The notes: generated by a model not told the origin, from the sequence alone. 34,490 bases of DNA from Acidimicrobiaceae bacterium (GCA_027306525.1 DAHUZM010000034.1:1-34490), one strand, 5' to 3'; numbered from the stretch's first letter, positions 18,476 through 26,726 are shown. Made by a program: numbers and translations.

Positions 18476-19186
18476 ATGGCGCTCTCGATCCTGGCCGTCG
18501 ACGACGAGAAGCCGTCCCTCGACGAGCTCTCCTACCTCCTGCGCACCTCGGACATGGTCGGCCCGGTGGCGGTCGCCAAGAACGCGACCGAGGCCCTCCG
18601 GCATCTACGCGACGACCGGTTCGACGTGGTACTCCTCGATATCAGGATGCCGGGGCTCGACGGCCTCGAGCTGGCGCGGGTGCTCGGGCGCTTCTCGCAC
18701 CCCCCGGTCGTGGTCTTCGTGACCGCCCACGAGGAGCACGCACTCGAGGCCTTCGACGTTGGGGCGGCCGGCTATCTGCTGAAGCCGGTCAACAAGGAGC
18801 GCCTCGAGCGCGTCCTCTATCGGGTGGCCGGTGCCGGCCAAGACGACCTCGAGACGGTCAGCGTCGAGTTCGCCGGTCGGACGATCATCGTGTCGCGCCA
18901 GGACATCAGCTGGGTCGAGGCCGCTGGGGACTACGTCCGGCTGCACCTGCGTGAGGGGCCGAGCCACCTCCTCCGGGCATCGATGTCCTGGCTCGAGGAG
19001 CAGTGGTCCGGCTTCGTCCGAATCCATCGCAGCTACCTGGTCGCCCTCCACGACATCGAGGAGCTGCGCACCGACGGGGCCCACACGTCGGTCAAGGTGG
19101 CCGGCAGCGAGCTGCCAGTCAGCCGGCGGCACCTCCGAGAGCTGCGGGACCGCCTCGTCCGCCACGCGCGCCCGGCCGGCCGATGA
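18476..19186 (+). CDS. LytTR-family response regulator
   Basis: A 236-residue regulator. Residues 1-120 are a receiver domain (ILAVDDEKPSLDEL, phospho-acceptor D55 in VVLLDIRMPGLDGLE, and the conserved Lys in YLLKPVNKERL). Residues about 128-230 are a LytTR DNA-binding domain, with VSRQDISWVEAAGDYVRLHL, GFVRIHRSYLVALHDIEEL and LPVSRRHLRELRDRL, the typical beta-rich fold. It starts directly after the kinase stop (TAGATG), and its TGA overlaps the ATG of the small membrane protein (ATGA), so kinase, regulator and transporter are translated together. By analogy with BtsSR/YpdAB of E. coli it probably controls carboxylate uptake; its targets may include this operon and satP-acs. Confidence 0.93.
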   Translation: MALSILAVDDEKPSLDELSYLLRTSDMVGPVAVAKNATEALRHLRDDRFDVVLLDIRMPGLDGLELARVLGRFSHPPVVVFVTAHEEHALEAFDVGAAGYLLKPVNKERLERVLYRVAGAGQDDLETVSVEFAGRTIIVSRQDISWVEAAGDYVRLHLREGPSHLLRASMSWLEEQWSGFVRIHRSYLVALHDIEELRTDGAHTSVKVAGSELPVSRRHLRELRDRLVRHARPAGR

Positions 19187-19551
19187 CCGAGCGCCAGGTC
19201 GTCCGGGCCCCGGTCCGGCATTCGCCAGCGGTGCGACAGTCGCCCGCCGCGGGTGACCTCTACCAGCAGGACAACTACGGGCGCACGCTGCTGCGCTCGC
19301 TCATCCGAGCCCAGCTGGGCGCAACCATCGCGGTGCTCGTCCCGGCCGCCGCCCTCCTGCTCCTCTACCCGCTGCTAACGGTCCTCGTGCCGAGCCTCGG
19401 CCAGGCCTCGGTCGGTGGCGTGCCGCTCACCTTCATCGTCCTCGGCGGCGGCATCTATCCGCCGCTCGTCCTCCTCGGGTTCTGGTACCGGCGCCGGGCC
19501 GAACGCGTCGAGGACCGATTCGCCGAGCTGCTCGAACAGCGCGATGACTGA
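19183..19551 (+). CDS. Small DUF485-like membrane protein, partner of the SSS symporter
   Basis: A 122-residue protein with two predicted membrane helices, one around ATIAVLVPAAALLLLYPLL and one around FIVLGGGIYPPLVLLGFWY, ending in a charged tail RRRAERVEDRFAELLEQRDD. This layout matches the DUF485/YjcH-type proteins made next to ActP-like acetate permeases and the MctB protein beside MctC in Corynebacterium. Its role is likely to stabilise or modulate the symporter. The ATG at 19183 overlaps the regulator stop (ATGA), and its own stop overlaps the symporter start by eight bases. The ORF-track start at 19003 lies inside the regulator and is rejected. Confidence 0.8.
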   Translation: MTERQVVRAPVRHSPAVRQSPAAGDLYQQDNYGRTLLRSLIRAQLGATIAVLVPAAALLLLYPLLTVLVPSLGQASVGGVPLTFIVLGGGIYPPLVLLGFWYRRRAERVEDRFAELLEQRDD

Positions 19552-21268
19552 GCCGCTCATCTTGGGAGCGATCGTGGCGGTGGCCGTCGGGACCGCGGTG
19601 CTCGGCGCACGCGGGGTCCGCGTCGCGAAGACGCCGGCCGACTTCCTCGTGGCCGCCCGACGGGTGCCCCCGACGCTCAACGCCTCCGCGATCTGCGGCG
19701 AGTACCTCTCGGCCGCCTCGTTCCTCGGCATCGCAGGTCTCGCCCTCCAAGAGGGGCTCGGCGCCCTTTGGTACGCCGTGGGGTACGCGGCCGGCTACCT
19801 CGTCCTTCTGGCCGCAGTCGCGGCCCCACTTCGCCGCTTCGGGGCCTACACCATCCCCGACTTCGCCGAGGGCCGCCTCGACTCGCCGCTGCTGCGCCGT
19901 GCCGCGACCGTGATGGTCCTCGTGATCTGTGGCTTCTATCTGCTGCCCCAACTCCAAGGGGCCGGCCTGACCGTGCAGGAGGCCGTCGGTGGTCCCGCCT
20001 GGATCGGCGTCGTCGTCCTCGGCGTCGTCGTGGTGGTCGGCATCGCGAGCGGCGGCATGAAGGGCATCACCTTCGTGCAGGCGTTCCAGTACTGGTTGAA
20101 GCTCGTCGCCATCGCGGTGCCGGCACTCGTGCTGTTGATGCTCGTACAGCACCCGGCACTGACGCCGGTGAACCGTGCCGCGCCGCCGATCTTCCACAAG
20201 GTGACCAAGGTCGAGTTCCCCGATGCCGAGGTGGTGCGGGTGCAGCGGCCGGTCACCGTCGACGCGCTCGGTGTGGTCGATGGCGTCCGACGGAACGGCC
20301 CAATTGTGCTCGCCGGCGGTGACTACCGCATCGGCGCAGGCACCACGCTGACCTTCCCGAGAGGCACGCCGGCCCCGAGCGTCGCCTCCAACGCGGTGCT
20401 CTCCTATCGCCAATGGGAACTGCCGCTCGTGCGGATCGGCGGGCACGTGGCCCACCGCCTCGCCTCCACCTACGGGGTGGTGCTCGCGACCTTCCTCGGC
20501 GCGATCGGCCTGCCCCACATCCTCGTGCGCTTCTACACGAACCGTGACGGGGTCGCGGCCCGCAAGACGACCTCGGTGGTCTTGCTCCTGCTCGCGTGCT
20601 TCTACGTCTTCCCCGCCATCTTCGCCCTCCTCGGTCGGCTCGAGGCACCCGGGCTCTACACGAGCGGACAAACCGACTCCGTCGTCCTCGCCCTTCCGAG
20701 AATGGCCGCCGCCGGCACGGCCGGGATCGTGCTCTCGGCGCTCACCGCCGCCGGGGCCTTCGCAGCGTTTCTCTCCACCTCTTCGGGCCTGCTCATCTCC
20801 ATGGCCGGGGCGCTGTCCCACGACCTCTTGCGCCGCGGGGTGAGATCCTTTCGGACCTCGGCCGTGGCGGCCGGCGTGGTCGTCACCCTGGCCGCCCTCC
20901 TCGTCGGCGGCATCGCCATCAACGTGCTCGTGGGGTGGGCATTTGCAATCGCCGCCTCCTCGTTCTGCCCGCTGCTCCTGCTCGGCATCTGGTGGCCCGG
21001 GCTGACCTGGAAGGGCGCGCTCTTGGGCCTCGTCCTCGGTGGCGGGGCGTCGTCGCTCGGCGTGGTGCTCACCATCGCCGGCGTCGGCAAGAGCGGCTGG
21101 CCCGCCGTCCTCCTCGGCGAGCCGGCGATCTGGACGGTGCCGCTCGCGTTCGCGGCGATGGTCGGTGGCTCGCTGTTGACCCGCCGGTCACTCCCAAGAG
21201 ACGTGACCCGCAAGCTGCTCGCGCTGCACCTACCCGAACGGGTGCGCGTCCCGGAGGTGAGCGGGTAG
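19544..21268 (+). CDS. Sodium:solute symporter, acetate/monocarboxylate type (ActP/MctC-like)
   Basis: A 574-residue transporter of the SSS family, with about 13 helices. The N-terminal part TPADFLVAARRVPPTLNASA and CGEYLSAASFLGIAGLALQE is typical of ActP/MctC cation-acetate symporters, as are RFGAYTIPDFAEGRL, FLGAIGLPHILVRFYTNRDG and AFAAFLSTSSGLLISMAGALSHDL, which carry sodium-site Ser/Thr residues. Between helices there is an insertion of about 90 residues (203-292: HPALTPVNRAAPPIFHKVTK onward to SYRQWELP), polar and beta-rich, probably on the outer face. Enterobacterial ActP has no such long segment as far as I recall, but actinobacterial members may. It is the last gene of the kinase-regulator-DUF485 operon. 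Confidence 0.92.
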   Translation: MTEPLILGAIVAVAVGTAVLGARGVRVAKTPADFLVAARRVPPTLNASAICGEYLSAASFLGIAGLALQEGLGALWYAVGYAAGYLVLLAAVAAPLRRFGAYTIPDFAEGRLDSPLLRRAATVMVLVICGFYLLPQLQGAGLTVQEAVGGPAWIGVVVLGVVVVVGIASGGMKGITFVQAFQYWLKLVAIAVPALVLLMLVQHPALTPVNRAAPPIFHKVTKVEFPDAEVVRVQRPVTVDALGVVDGVRRNGPIVLAGGDYRIGAGTTLTFPRGTPAPSVASNAVLSYRQWELPLVRIGGHVAHRLASTYGVVLATFLGAIGLPHILVRFYTNRDGVAARKTTSVVLLLLACFYVFPAIFALLGRLEAPGLYTSGQTDSVVLALPRMAAAGTAGIVLSALTAAGAFAAFLSTSSGLLISMAGALSHDLLRRGVRSFRTSAVAAGVVVTLAALLVGGIAINVLVGWAFAIAASSFCPLLLLGIWWPGLTWKGALLGLVLGGGASSLGVVLTIAGVGKSGWPAVLLGEPAIWTVPLAFAAMVGGSLLTRRSLPRDVTRKLLALHLPERVRVPEVSG

Positions 21269-21340
21269 GGCGCTCGGGCTCGCGCGCTCGGCGCGTGACG
21301 GTGCGTCGGTGCACGCGACGTTCCGCTCGGGGTTCATCCG

Positions 21341-21386
21341 CCGCAGCGCCCGCCCTGTCGCTCCGACGCCGCTCGGGGCGCTGCGG
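21341..21386. terminator. Perfect 11-bp inverted repeat after the symporter operon
   Basis: CCGCAGCGCCC at 21341-21351 is matched by GGGCGCTGCGG at 21376-21386, with 24 bases between. It lies 70 bases after the symporter stop and before the next gene, without a U-tract. It may be a terminator of the long operon or an operator; the loop is longer than usual for a terminator. Confidence 0.4.
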
Positions 21387-21446
21387 GCGATTCCTTGGCT
21401 CTCGACGTCCAAGCGGACGTGTCGGCCGAGCCCGTAGCCTTGTCGG

Positions 21447-21734
21447 GTGATCGAGACGATGCGCTTCACCCTGGCCCAGGGCGCCTCGATGGCCGAGTTC
21501 CTCGCCGCCGACAAGGCGCTCCAAGAGGGGTTCGCCTACCGGCAGCCGGGGCTCCTCCGCCGGACCACGGCCCGAAGTGACGACGGTGGCTGGATCGTGA
21601 TCGACCTGTGGGCGTCGGCCGAAGCCTCGGCCGACGCTGCCCGCCGGTGGGACGACGATCCCTTCGCGCAGCGCTTCATGGCCCTGCTCTACGCGTCGAG
21701 CGTCGCTGTCGAGCGCTACGAGGAGATCGGCTGA
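21447..21734 (+). CDS. Small hypothetical protein, possible dimeric alpha-beta barrel
   Basis: A 95-residue protein without a clear family. The pattern of a beta strand with METMRFTLAQGASMAEFLAA at the start, a helix, then LLRRTTARSDDGGWIVIDLW and a helical ASADAARRWDDDPFAQRFMA resembles dimeric alpha-beta barrel (ferredoxin-like) domains, such as antibiotic-biosynthesis monooxygenase-type proteins. The start is a GTG at 21447; an ATG four codons later is an alternative. Its stop lies one base from the convergent VOC gene. The function is unknown. Confidence 0.6.
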   Translation: MIETMRFTLAQGASMAEFLAADKALQEGFAYRQPGLLRRTTARSDDGGWIVIDLWASAEASADAARRWDDDPFAQRFMALLYASSVAVERYEEIG

Positions 21735-21735
21735 C

Positions 21736-22089
21736 CTACTGCTGGACCAGCACGAGCGGGTTGCCCTCGGGGTCCTCCATGAACGCGATGGTGGGACCGC
21801 CGGGTACGTCGAAGGGACCGCTCAGGACCCGCGCACCGAGCTCGTCGGCCCGGGCAATGGATGCCGCGATGTCGCGGACCTGGACGTAGAGGGCGATCGC
21901 CGGCCTGTCCCCTTTCCGGATGTGTCCGCCGGGTCCGGGCTCGGGTCCGCCGATGCCCGGGGGGATCTGCGCGATGGGTCCCTCGCCGATCGACCAGTTG
22001 AAGAGCTCCCCGTAGAAGGCGGCCTGCGCGTCGGGATCCCTCGCGACGATCTCCCAGTGGACCACCGGCCGCGCCCAGTCGCTCCCCAT
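21736..22089 (-). CDS. VOC-family (glyoxalase/bleomycin-resistance fold) protein
   Basis: A 117-residue vicinal-oxygen-chelate protein. It has the typical opening VVHWEIVARDPDAQAAFYGE-LFNW with a candidate metal His, a central PGGHIRKGDRPAIALYVQV, and the closing FMEDPEGNPLVLVQQ, the usual end of the second beta-alpha-beta-beta-beta module. Such proteins bind a divalent metal or act without one as small hydrolases, isomerases or drug-binding proteins, and function cannot be told from sequence alone. The ATG at 22089 is chosen over the ORF-track start at 22197; a purine run GAGAGGGGGAGG lies just before it. It is divergent from the pirin gene and tail to tail with a small hypothetical gene. 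Confidence 0.85.
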   Translation of the reverse strand: MGSDWARPVVHWEIVARDPDAQAAFYGELFNWSIGEGPIAQIPPGIGGPEPGPGGHIRKGDRPAIALYVQVRDIAASIARADELGARVLSGPFDVPGGPTIAFMEDPEGNPLVLVQQ

Positions 22090-22211
22090 CGCCTCCCCCT
22101 CTCGCCGGACCAACGCTACCGGCGACCCGCGCGTGCTCGGCCCCTCGGGGGAATGGCCGACTCGCCCCCGGCGTTGGATGAGCCGTTCGCAACGCATCGG
22201 GAGGTGCCCAG

Positions 22212-23177
22212 GTGCCTGCAGTGACCGTCGAAGATCTTCTCGTGCTGCCCCGGATCGGTCCGCCGGATCCCGCGCACACGGTGCTCCGCCCCGTGAAGAG
22301 CGTGACCACGGCCCCCTCGGGCTTCGAGGGCGAGGGCTTCCCCGTCCGGCGCGCCTTCGCCGGGGTCCCCCTGGCGGATCTCGACCCGTTCGTCCACATG
22401 GACCAGATGGGGGAGGTGCACTACGGGCCCGGCGAGCCGAAGGGCACAGCGTGGCACCCCCACCGCGGGTTCGAGACCGTGACCTACATGATCGACGGCA
22501 TCTTCCAGCACCAGGACTCGATCGGTGGCGGCGGCCTCATCACCGACGGCGCCACCCAGTGGATGACCGCCGGTTCGGGCATCTTGCACATCGAGCGGCC
22601 GCCCGAATCGCTCGTCGTGACGGGCGGGCTCTTCCACGGCATCCAGCTCTGGGTGAACCTGCCCGCGGCATCCAAGTGGGTGGACCCGCGCTACCAGGAC
22701 ATCGAGCCTGGCGCCGCAGTGCTCCTCGCCTCGGCGGACGGCGGCACCCTCGTCAGGGTCATCGCGGGCGAGGTGGCCGGGCACAGGGGGCCGGGCCTGA
22801 CCCACACCCCGATTGCCATGGTGCACGCGACGCTCGCTCCGAGCTCGCGTCTCGTGCTGCCCTGGCCCCGGGAGTTCAACTCGCTCGCCTACGCCCTCGC
22901 CGGACGCGGGACGGTGGGCGAGGAGCGCCGTCGGTTCGCGATGGGGCAGCTCGCGGTGCACGGAGGCGGCGATGCCATCGTGCTCGAGGCCGATCGCTCG
23001 CAGGACGGCGACGTGCAGGCCCTCGAGGTGCTGGTGCTCGGCGGGACGCCGATCCGTGAGCCGGTCGCCGCCTACGGGCCCTTCGTGATGAACACGCGGG
23101 CGGAGCTGGCCCAGGCGTTCGAGGACTTCCAGGCGGGCCGGCTCGGCACCGTGCCGGCCAACCACATCGGCAACTGA
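22212..23177 (+). CDS. Pirin-family cupin protein
   Basis: A 321-residue bicupin of the pirin family. The iron site is intact: TAWHPHRGFETVTYMIDG supplies two His, and GSGILHIERPPES supplies the His and Glu that are usually HSE. Other hallmarks are FEGEGFPVRRAFAG, DPFVHMDQMGEVHYGPGEPK and LFHGIQLWVNLPAASK. The last third is a C-terminal cupin (GRGTVGEERRRFAMGQLAVH) and the tail FGPFVMNT-like YGPFVMNTRAELAQAFEDFQ. Some bacterial pirins are quercetin 2,3-dioxygenases, others regulate pyruvate dehydrogenase or other enzymes; nothing here decides. The GTG start at 22212 follows GGGAGGTG by five bases. Confidence 0.9.
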   Translation: MPAVTVEDLLVLPRIGPPDPAHTVLRPVKSVTTAPSGFEGEGFPVRRAFAGVPLADLDPFVHMDQMGEVHYGPGEPKGTAWHPHRGFETVTYMIDGIFQHQDSIGGGGLITDGATQWMTAGSGILHIERPPESLVVTGGLFHGIQLWVNLPAASKWVDPRYQDIEPGAAVLLASADGGTLVRVIAGEVAGHRGPGLTHTPIAMVHATLAPSSRLVLPWPREFNSLAYALAGRGTVGEERRRFAMGQLAVHGGGDAIVLEADRSQDGDVQALEVLVLGGTPIREPVAAYGPFVMNTRAELAQAFEDFQAGRLGTVPANHIGN

Positions 23178-23180
23178 TCC

Positions 23181-23645
23181 CTACGCGCCCTCGGCGGCGC
23201 GATGGAGGAGGAAGGTCCCGGTCGCCCGCGTGAAGAGCTGGCCCTCCCCGTCGCGCAGCGTCGCCTCCCCGTAGGCGACCTGCTTCGCCATCCTGACGAC
23301 CTCGCCACGCATGCGATAGGTGGTGCCCGGGACCGCCGGTCGCATGGTTTCGGTCTTGAGCTCGAGGGTCGCCCGGGCCCGGTCTCCTCGGGGCAGCGCC
23401 GCGTTGATCGCGAAGTTGATGCACGCGTCGAGGAGCAGGGAGTGGACGCCGGCCTGGACGATGCCGCCGAGGTTGCAGGCGAGCTCCGTCGGGGAGAACG
23501 AACCCTCGACCCAGCCGAGGTCCTCGCCGTCCACGCCATAGGACTCGAGGGCGCCCCCGACGGCGGCGATGATCTTCATCCCGCCGTCGCCGAGCCAGCG
23601 GTCCATGTCGCGCGGGGCGCGAGATGCGGTGGTTGCATCGCTCAT
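23181..23645 (-). CDS. PaaI-like hotdog-fold thioesterase
   Basis: A 154-residue hotdog-fold protein of the PaaI/4HBT type, which hydrolyses acyl-CoA thioesters. Seen are WVEGSFSPTELACNLGGIVQ, AGVHSLLLDACINFAINAAL (central helix with Gly, Asp and Ala in the usual places), RATLELKTETMRPAVPGTTY and MRGEVVRMAKQVAYGEATLR, the standard strand order. The ATG at 23645 is taken rather than the ORF-track start at 23780, whose first 45 residues are Pro/Arg-rich shadow sequence. It is divergent from a thiolase gene, so acyl-CoA turnover is a sensible context. The substrate is unknown. Confidence 0.8.
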   Translation of the reverse strand: MSDATTASRAPRDMDRWLGDGGMKIIAAVGGALESYGVDGEDLGWVEGSFSPTELACNLGGIVQAGVHSLLLDACINFAINAALPRGDRARATLELKTETMRPAVPGTTYRMRGEVVRMAKQVAYGEATLRDGEGQLFTRATGTFLLHRAAEGA

Positions 23646-23794
23646 CGGAGCGACGCTACTCGCCCCCGAAGGAGTGGCTCCCCGCCGAGGCGCGGGGCGA
23701 GGCCGCTCGGGGCCCGGAGGCGGCCGCAGCGGGGTGGCAACTAGCATGGACAGGGCCGCAACCAGGGCACCCCGCAGCATCGGGAGGAGATTCC

Positions 23795-24973
23795 ATGACC
23801 ACCGCCGTGATCGTTGACGCCGTTCGGACCGCCGGAGGCAAGCGCAACGGGAAGCTGCGCAACTGGCACGCCGTCGACCTGGCCTCCGAGCCGCTGAAGG
23901 CCCTCCAGGAGCGCAACGGCTTCGATCCGGCCCAGATCGACGACGTCATCACCGGCTGCGTCATGCAGGTCGGCGAGCAGTCGCTCAACATCGGCCGCTC
24001 GGCGGTGCTCGCGGCGGCCTGGCCCGAGTCGGTGCCCGCCACGACCATCGATCGGCAGTGCGGCTCGTCCCAGCAGGCTGTCCACTTCGCCGCCCAGGGC
24101 GTCATGGCCGGCGCGTACGACATGGTGGTCGCAGGCGGCGTCGAGGTCATGACCCGCGTCCCCATGGGGTCCTCCATCGTCCGGGAGGTCGGGTTTCCCT
24201 TCGGGCCGCGGGTGGCGGCCCGCTACGCGGAGGTCGGTGGGCTGGTCAGCCAGGGCATCGGGGCCGAGATGATCGCCGACAAGTGGGGCATCTCGCGCGA
24301 GGACCTCGATCGTTTCGGCGCCCAGAGCCAGCAGCGGGCCGCTCGTGCGACCGCCGAGGGCCGCTTCGAGCGCGAGATCATCGCGCTTCCCGTCCGAGAC
24401 GACGAGGGCAACGACACAGACGAGATCTTCCGCGTCGACGAGGGCATCCGCCCCGACACCACCGTCGAGACGCTCGCCAACCTGAAGCCCGCCTTCAAGG
24501 AGGACGGCAAGGTCACCGCTGGCAACTCGTCGCAGATCACCGACGGGGCGTCGGGTGCCCTCATCATGAGCGAGGAGAAGGCGGCCTCTCTCGGCTACAC
24601 GCCGCGGGCCCGCTTCGTCGCCTTCGCGGTGACGGGCGCCGATCCCGTCTCGATGCTGACTGGCCCGATCCCGGCGACCAGGATGGTCCTCGAGCGCGCC
24701 AAGCTCTCGATCGATGACATGGACGCGGTGGAGATCAACGAGGCCTTCGCCTCGGTCGTGCTCGCGTGGGAGAAGGAGCTCCACCCCGACATGGAGAAGG
24801 TGAACGTGAACGGCGGCGCCATCGCCCTCGGTCACCCGCTCGGCGCGTCGGGCGCCAAGCTGCTGTCGACCCTCTTGAACGAGCTCGAGCGGACGAACGG
24901 CCGCTACGGGCTGCTCACGATGTGCGAGGGCGGCGGACTCGCCAACGCGTGCATCATCGAGCGGATGGGCTGA
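23795..24973 (+). CDS. Thiolase / acetyl-CoA C-acyltransferase
   Basis: A 392-residue thiolase, which condenses or cleaves acyl-CoA with CoA. The nucleophile is C89 in TTIDRQCGSSQQAVHFAAQG. The His of NGGAIALGHPLGASGA is H347, and the second Cys is C377 in TMCEGGGLANA. The N-terminus MTTAVIVDAVRTAGGKRNGK and IGAEMIADKWGISREDLD are family-typical. The ATG at 23795 has GGGAGGAGA five bases upstream, clearly better than the track start at 23624. Long-chain degradative (FadA-like) and biosynthetic acetoacetyl-CoA thiolases are hard to separate by eye; the spacing suggests the FadA/acetyl-CoA acyltransferase side. The stop lies six bases from the convergent crgA stop. Confidence 0.93.
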   Translation: MTTAVIVDAVRTAGGKRNGKLRNWHAVDLASEPLKALQERNGFDPAQIDDVITGCVMQVGEQSLNIGRSAVLAAAWPESVPATTIDRQCGSSQQAVHFAAQGVMAGAYDMVVAGGVEVMTRVPMGSSIVREVGFPFGPRVAARYAEVGGLVSQGIGAEMIADKWGISREDLDRFGAQSQQRAARATAEGRFEREIIALPVRDDEGNDTDEIFRVDEGIRPDTTVETLANLKPAFKEDGKVTAGNSSQITDGASGALIMSEEKAASLGYTPRARFVAFAVTGADPVSMLTGPIPATRMVLERAKLSIDDMDAVEINEAFASVVLAWEKELHPDMEKVNVNGGAIALGHPLGASGAKLLSTLLNELERTNGRYGLLTMCEGGGLANACIIERMG

Positions 24974-24979
24974 GGACCC

Positions 24980-25270
24980 TCAGCGATATCGCGTCGCCAT
25001 CATGAAGGCAGCGAAGATGATCACGAGGCCCGTGATCAGATACCAGACCGACACCGCCCCGGGCAGGACGGTCAGGTAGTTGAGAAGGATCATGAGGATC
25101 CCGAAGACCATCATGAAGACGATCAGCGGGCCGTACCACCTCGCGCTCCGGCGGACCTTCGTCGGCACCGGGCGGGTGTAGCGGCCGCTCTGCTCGGGCG
25201 GCGTGTAACGACCGACGCGACGCGACGACTTGGGCTGGGCGCGGCCGGATCCAGTGGTCTTCGGTGCCAT
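24980..25270 (-). CDS. crgA: Cell-division protein CrgA
   Basis: A 96-residue actinobacterial division protein that sits in the membrane at the septum and helps recruit FtsI/PbpB-type synthases to FtsZ. The N-terminal 45 residues are basic and disordered (SRRVGRYTPPEQSGRYTRPV). Two membrane helices follow, WYGPLIVFMMVFGILMILLN and YLITGLVIIFAAFMMATRYR, separated by a short loop with the conserved NYLTVLPG segment. The length agrees with other CrgA proteins. The ORF track starts at 25414 inside the divergent trpG gene; the ATG at 25270 is right. It lies 36 bases from the divergent trpG start, as in other Actinobacteria where crgA is near trpG and pknB. Confidence 0.88.
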   Translation of the reverse strand: MAPKTTGSGRAQPKSSRRVGRYTPPEQSGRYTRPVPTKVRRSARWYGPLIVFMMVFGILMILLNYLTVLPGAVSVWYLITGLVIIFAAFMMATRYR

Positions 25271-25306
25271 CGGCCCCGAGACTACAGAGAGGACGGCGCC
25301 GCTACC

Positions 25307-25900
25307 ATGGCGCGCGCCGTGGGAGCCCGGGTCCTGCTCATCGACAACTACGACTCGTTCGTCTACAACCTCGTCCAGGAGCTGGGCGAACTCGGGGCCG
25401 AGCCGGTGGTCCACCGCAACGACGCAATCGACGTCGCCGGCATTGCGGCGGCCGAACCCGACGGCATCGTGATCTCACCGGGTCCCGGGCGGCCCGAGTC
25501 GGCCGGCGTCTCGATGGAGGCCGGGTCGGCCTTCGCCGGCAAGATCCCGATTCTCGGCGTGTGCCTCGGCCACCAGTGCATCGGAGAGGTCTTCGGCGGG
25601 CGGACCGTTCCGGCCCCCACCCTCATGCACGGCAAGACCTCCGAGATCCACCACGACGCCGCCGGTGTGTTCGCCGGGCTCCCCAGCCCCCTCGTGGCGA
25701 CCCGCTACCACTCCCTCGTGATCGAGCCCGAGAGCGTCCCTGGCGACCTCGAGGTGAGCGCACGAACGAGTGACGGGGTCGTCATGGGGTTCCGGCATCG
25801 CTCGTTCGCGCTCGAGAGCGTGCAGTTCCATCCCGAGTCGATCCTCACCGTGTCGGGCCCGCGGCTTCTCGGGAACTTCCTCGGCCAGCTGGCCGCCTGA
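25307..25900 (+). CDS. trpG: Glutamine amidotransferase subunit of anthranilate/aminodeoxychorismate synthase
   Basis: A 197-residue class I glutamine amidotransferase, which hydrolyses glutamine and passes ammonia to TrpE or PabB acting on chorismate. Family signatures are LLIDNYDSFVYNLVQELGEL, the oxyanion SPGPGRPESAG, the nucleophile elbow ILGVCLGHQCIGE with C86, HGKTSEI, and SVQFHPESILT with H175 and E177. The ATG at 25307 is used; a GTG four codons later is possible. TrpG and PabA cannot be separated by sequence, and one protein often serves both. No trpE or pabB is in the window. Its place next to crgA and pknB is a conserved actinobacterial arrangement rather than a functional link. 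Confidence 0.92.
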   Translation: MARAVGARVLLIDNYDSFVYNLVQELGELGAEPVVHRNDAIDVAGIAAAEPDGIVISPGPGRPESAGVSMEAGSAFAGKIPILGVCLGHQCIGEVFGGRTVPAPTLMHGKTSEIHHDAAGVFAGLPSPLVATRYHSLVIEPESVPGDLEVSARTSDGVVMGFRHRSFALESVQFHPESILTVSGPRLLGNFLGQLAA

Positions 25901-25911
25901 GCGCGCCCGCC

Positions 25912-26709
25912 TCAGAGCGCGATCGGCGCCGAGGGCGCCGAGGGGGCGCCGCCGTTGGTCGGCTGGATCCATGAGGGGCGGAAGCCAACCGCCTCGGGGG
26001 GCGAACCCACATGGATCCGCTCCCCCCATCGCCCGAGCGTCATCACCCCGGGGCCACCGCCCGAGGTCGTCTCCTCGAGCGGCAGCGGCCTCCCGCTTCT
26101 CGGGACGTACAAGGTGGCCGGTCCGCTCACGCCCCCGAGCGAGAGGGTCCCCACGATGCCGAGCACGCGATGGCCGAGCACCCTGGTGCGCCGCGCCCTG
26201 TGCAACCGGCCGGTGAGGTTGAGCTCCTCGACGGTGCTCTTCACCGTGAGTCCCGCCGCGATCACCTGGAAGAACGACTGGCTCGAGGGGATCGCGATCC
26301 ACCGGTTGACCTCGGCCGAAGCCGCGGCCGGGGTGAACCCCTGGAACAGCAGGCTGGCGGCGGTGGTCCCTCGCATGTAGACGGTGTTGCCGAACAGCTT
26401 GATCGCGATGGACCCGGCGTTGCGGGCGCCGACCTTGACGGTGACCGTCTGGGTGCCCCGGGAGACTCCGGCGTTCGTGGTCTCGATCACGGTCGCGCCG
26501 TTCGACGAGGAGGTGCCGCGCCAGAACACCGAGCGCTGCGCGCGCGACGCCGCGAGCGCCTTGGAGAGGGCGCTCGCGAGGGGATGGGGGTTCGCCACGA
26601 CTGCGGACGCGGGTGCCGGCACGGCGAGCCCGAGGCCCGCCGCGACCAGCGTCGCCGCGGCACCTCGCCGCGCCCTGCGGGTGCGTCTCGCGCCGGCGCG
26701 GTCGGACAT
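25912..26709 (-). CDS. Secreted protein of unknown function in the pknB operon
   Basis: A 265-residue protein with a Sec signal: an Arg-rich start (RAGARRTRRARRGAAA) followed by TLVAAGLGLAVPAPASA and cleavage after ASA. There is no lipobox Cys. The mature part has alternating strands, SVFWRGTSSSNGATVIETTN, GSIAIKLFGNTVYMRGTTAA, EVNRWIAIPSSQSFFQVIAA, THEN-like turns and LYVPRSGRPLPLEETTSGGG; this two-layer pattern recalls LppX/LprG-like carriers, but the match is only by eye. It follows pknB on the same strand after 17 bases and so is probably co-expressed with the kinase. The tail is rich in Ala, Pro and Ser. The ATG at 26709 is preferred over the ORF-track start at 26874. Function unknown. 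Confidence 0.7.
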   Translation of the reverse strand: MSDRAGARRTRRARRGAAATLVAAGLGLAVPAPASAVVANPHPLASALSKALAASRAQRSVFWRGTSSSNGATVIETTNAGVSRGTQTVTVKVGARNAGSIAIKLFGNTVYMRGTTAASLLFQGFTPAAASAEVNRWIAIPSSQSFFQVIAAGLTVKSTVEELNLTGRLHRARRTRVLGHRVLGIVGTLSLGGVSGPATLYVPRSGRPLPLEETTSGGGPGVMTLGRWGERIHVGSPPEAVGFRPSWIQPTNGGAPSAPSAPIAL

Positions 26710-26726
26710 CGGTCGGACGCGTCCTC

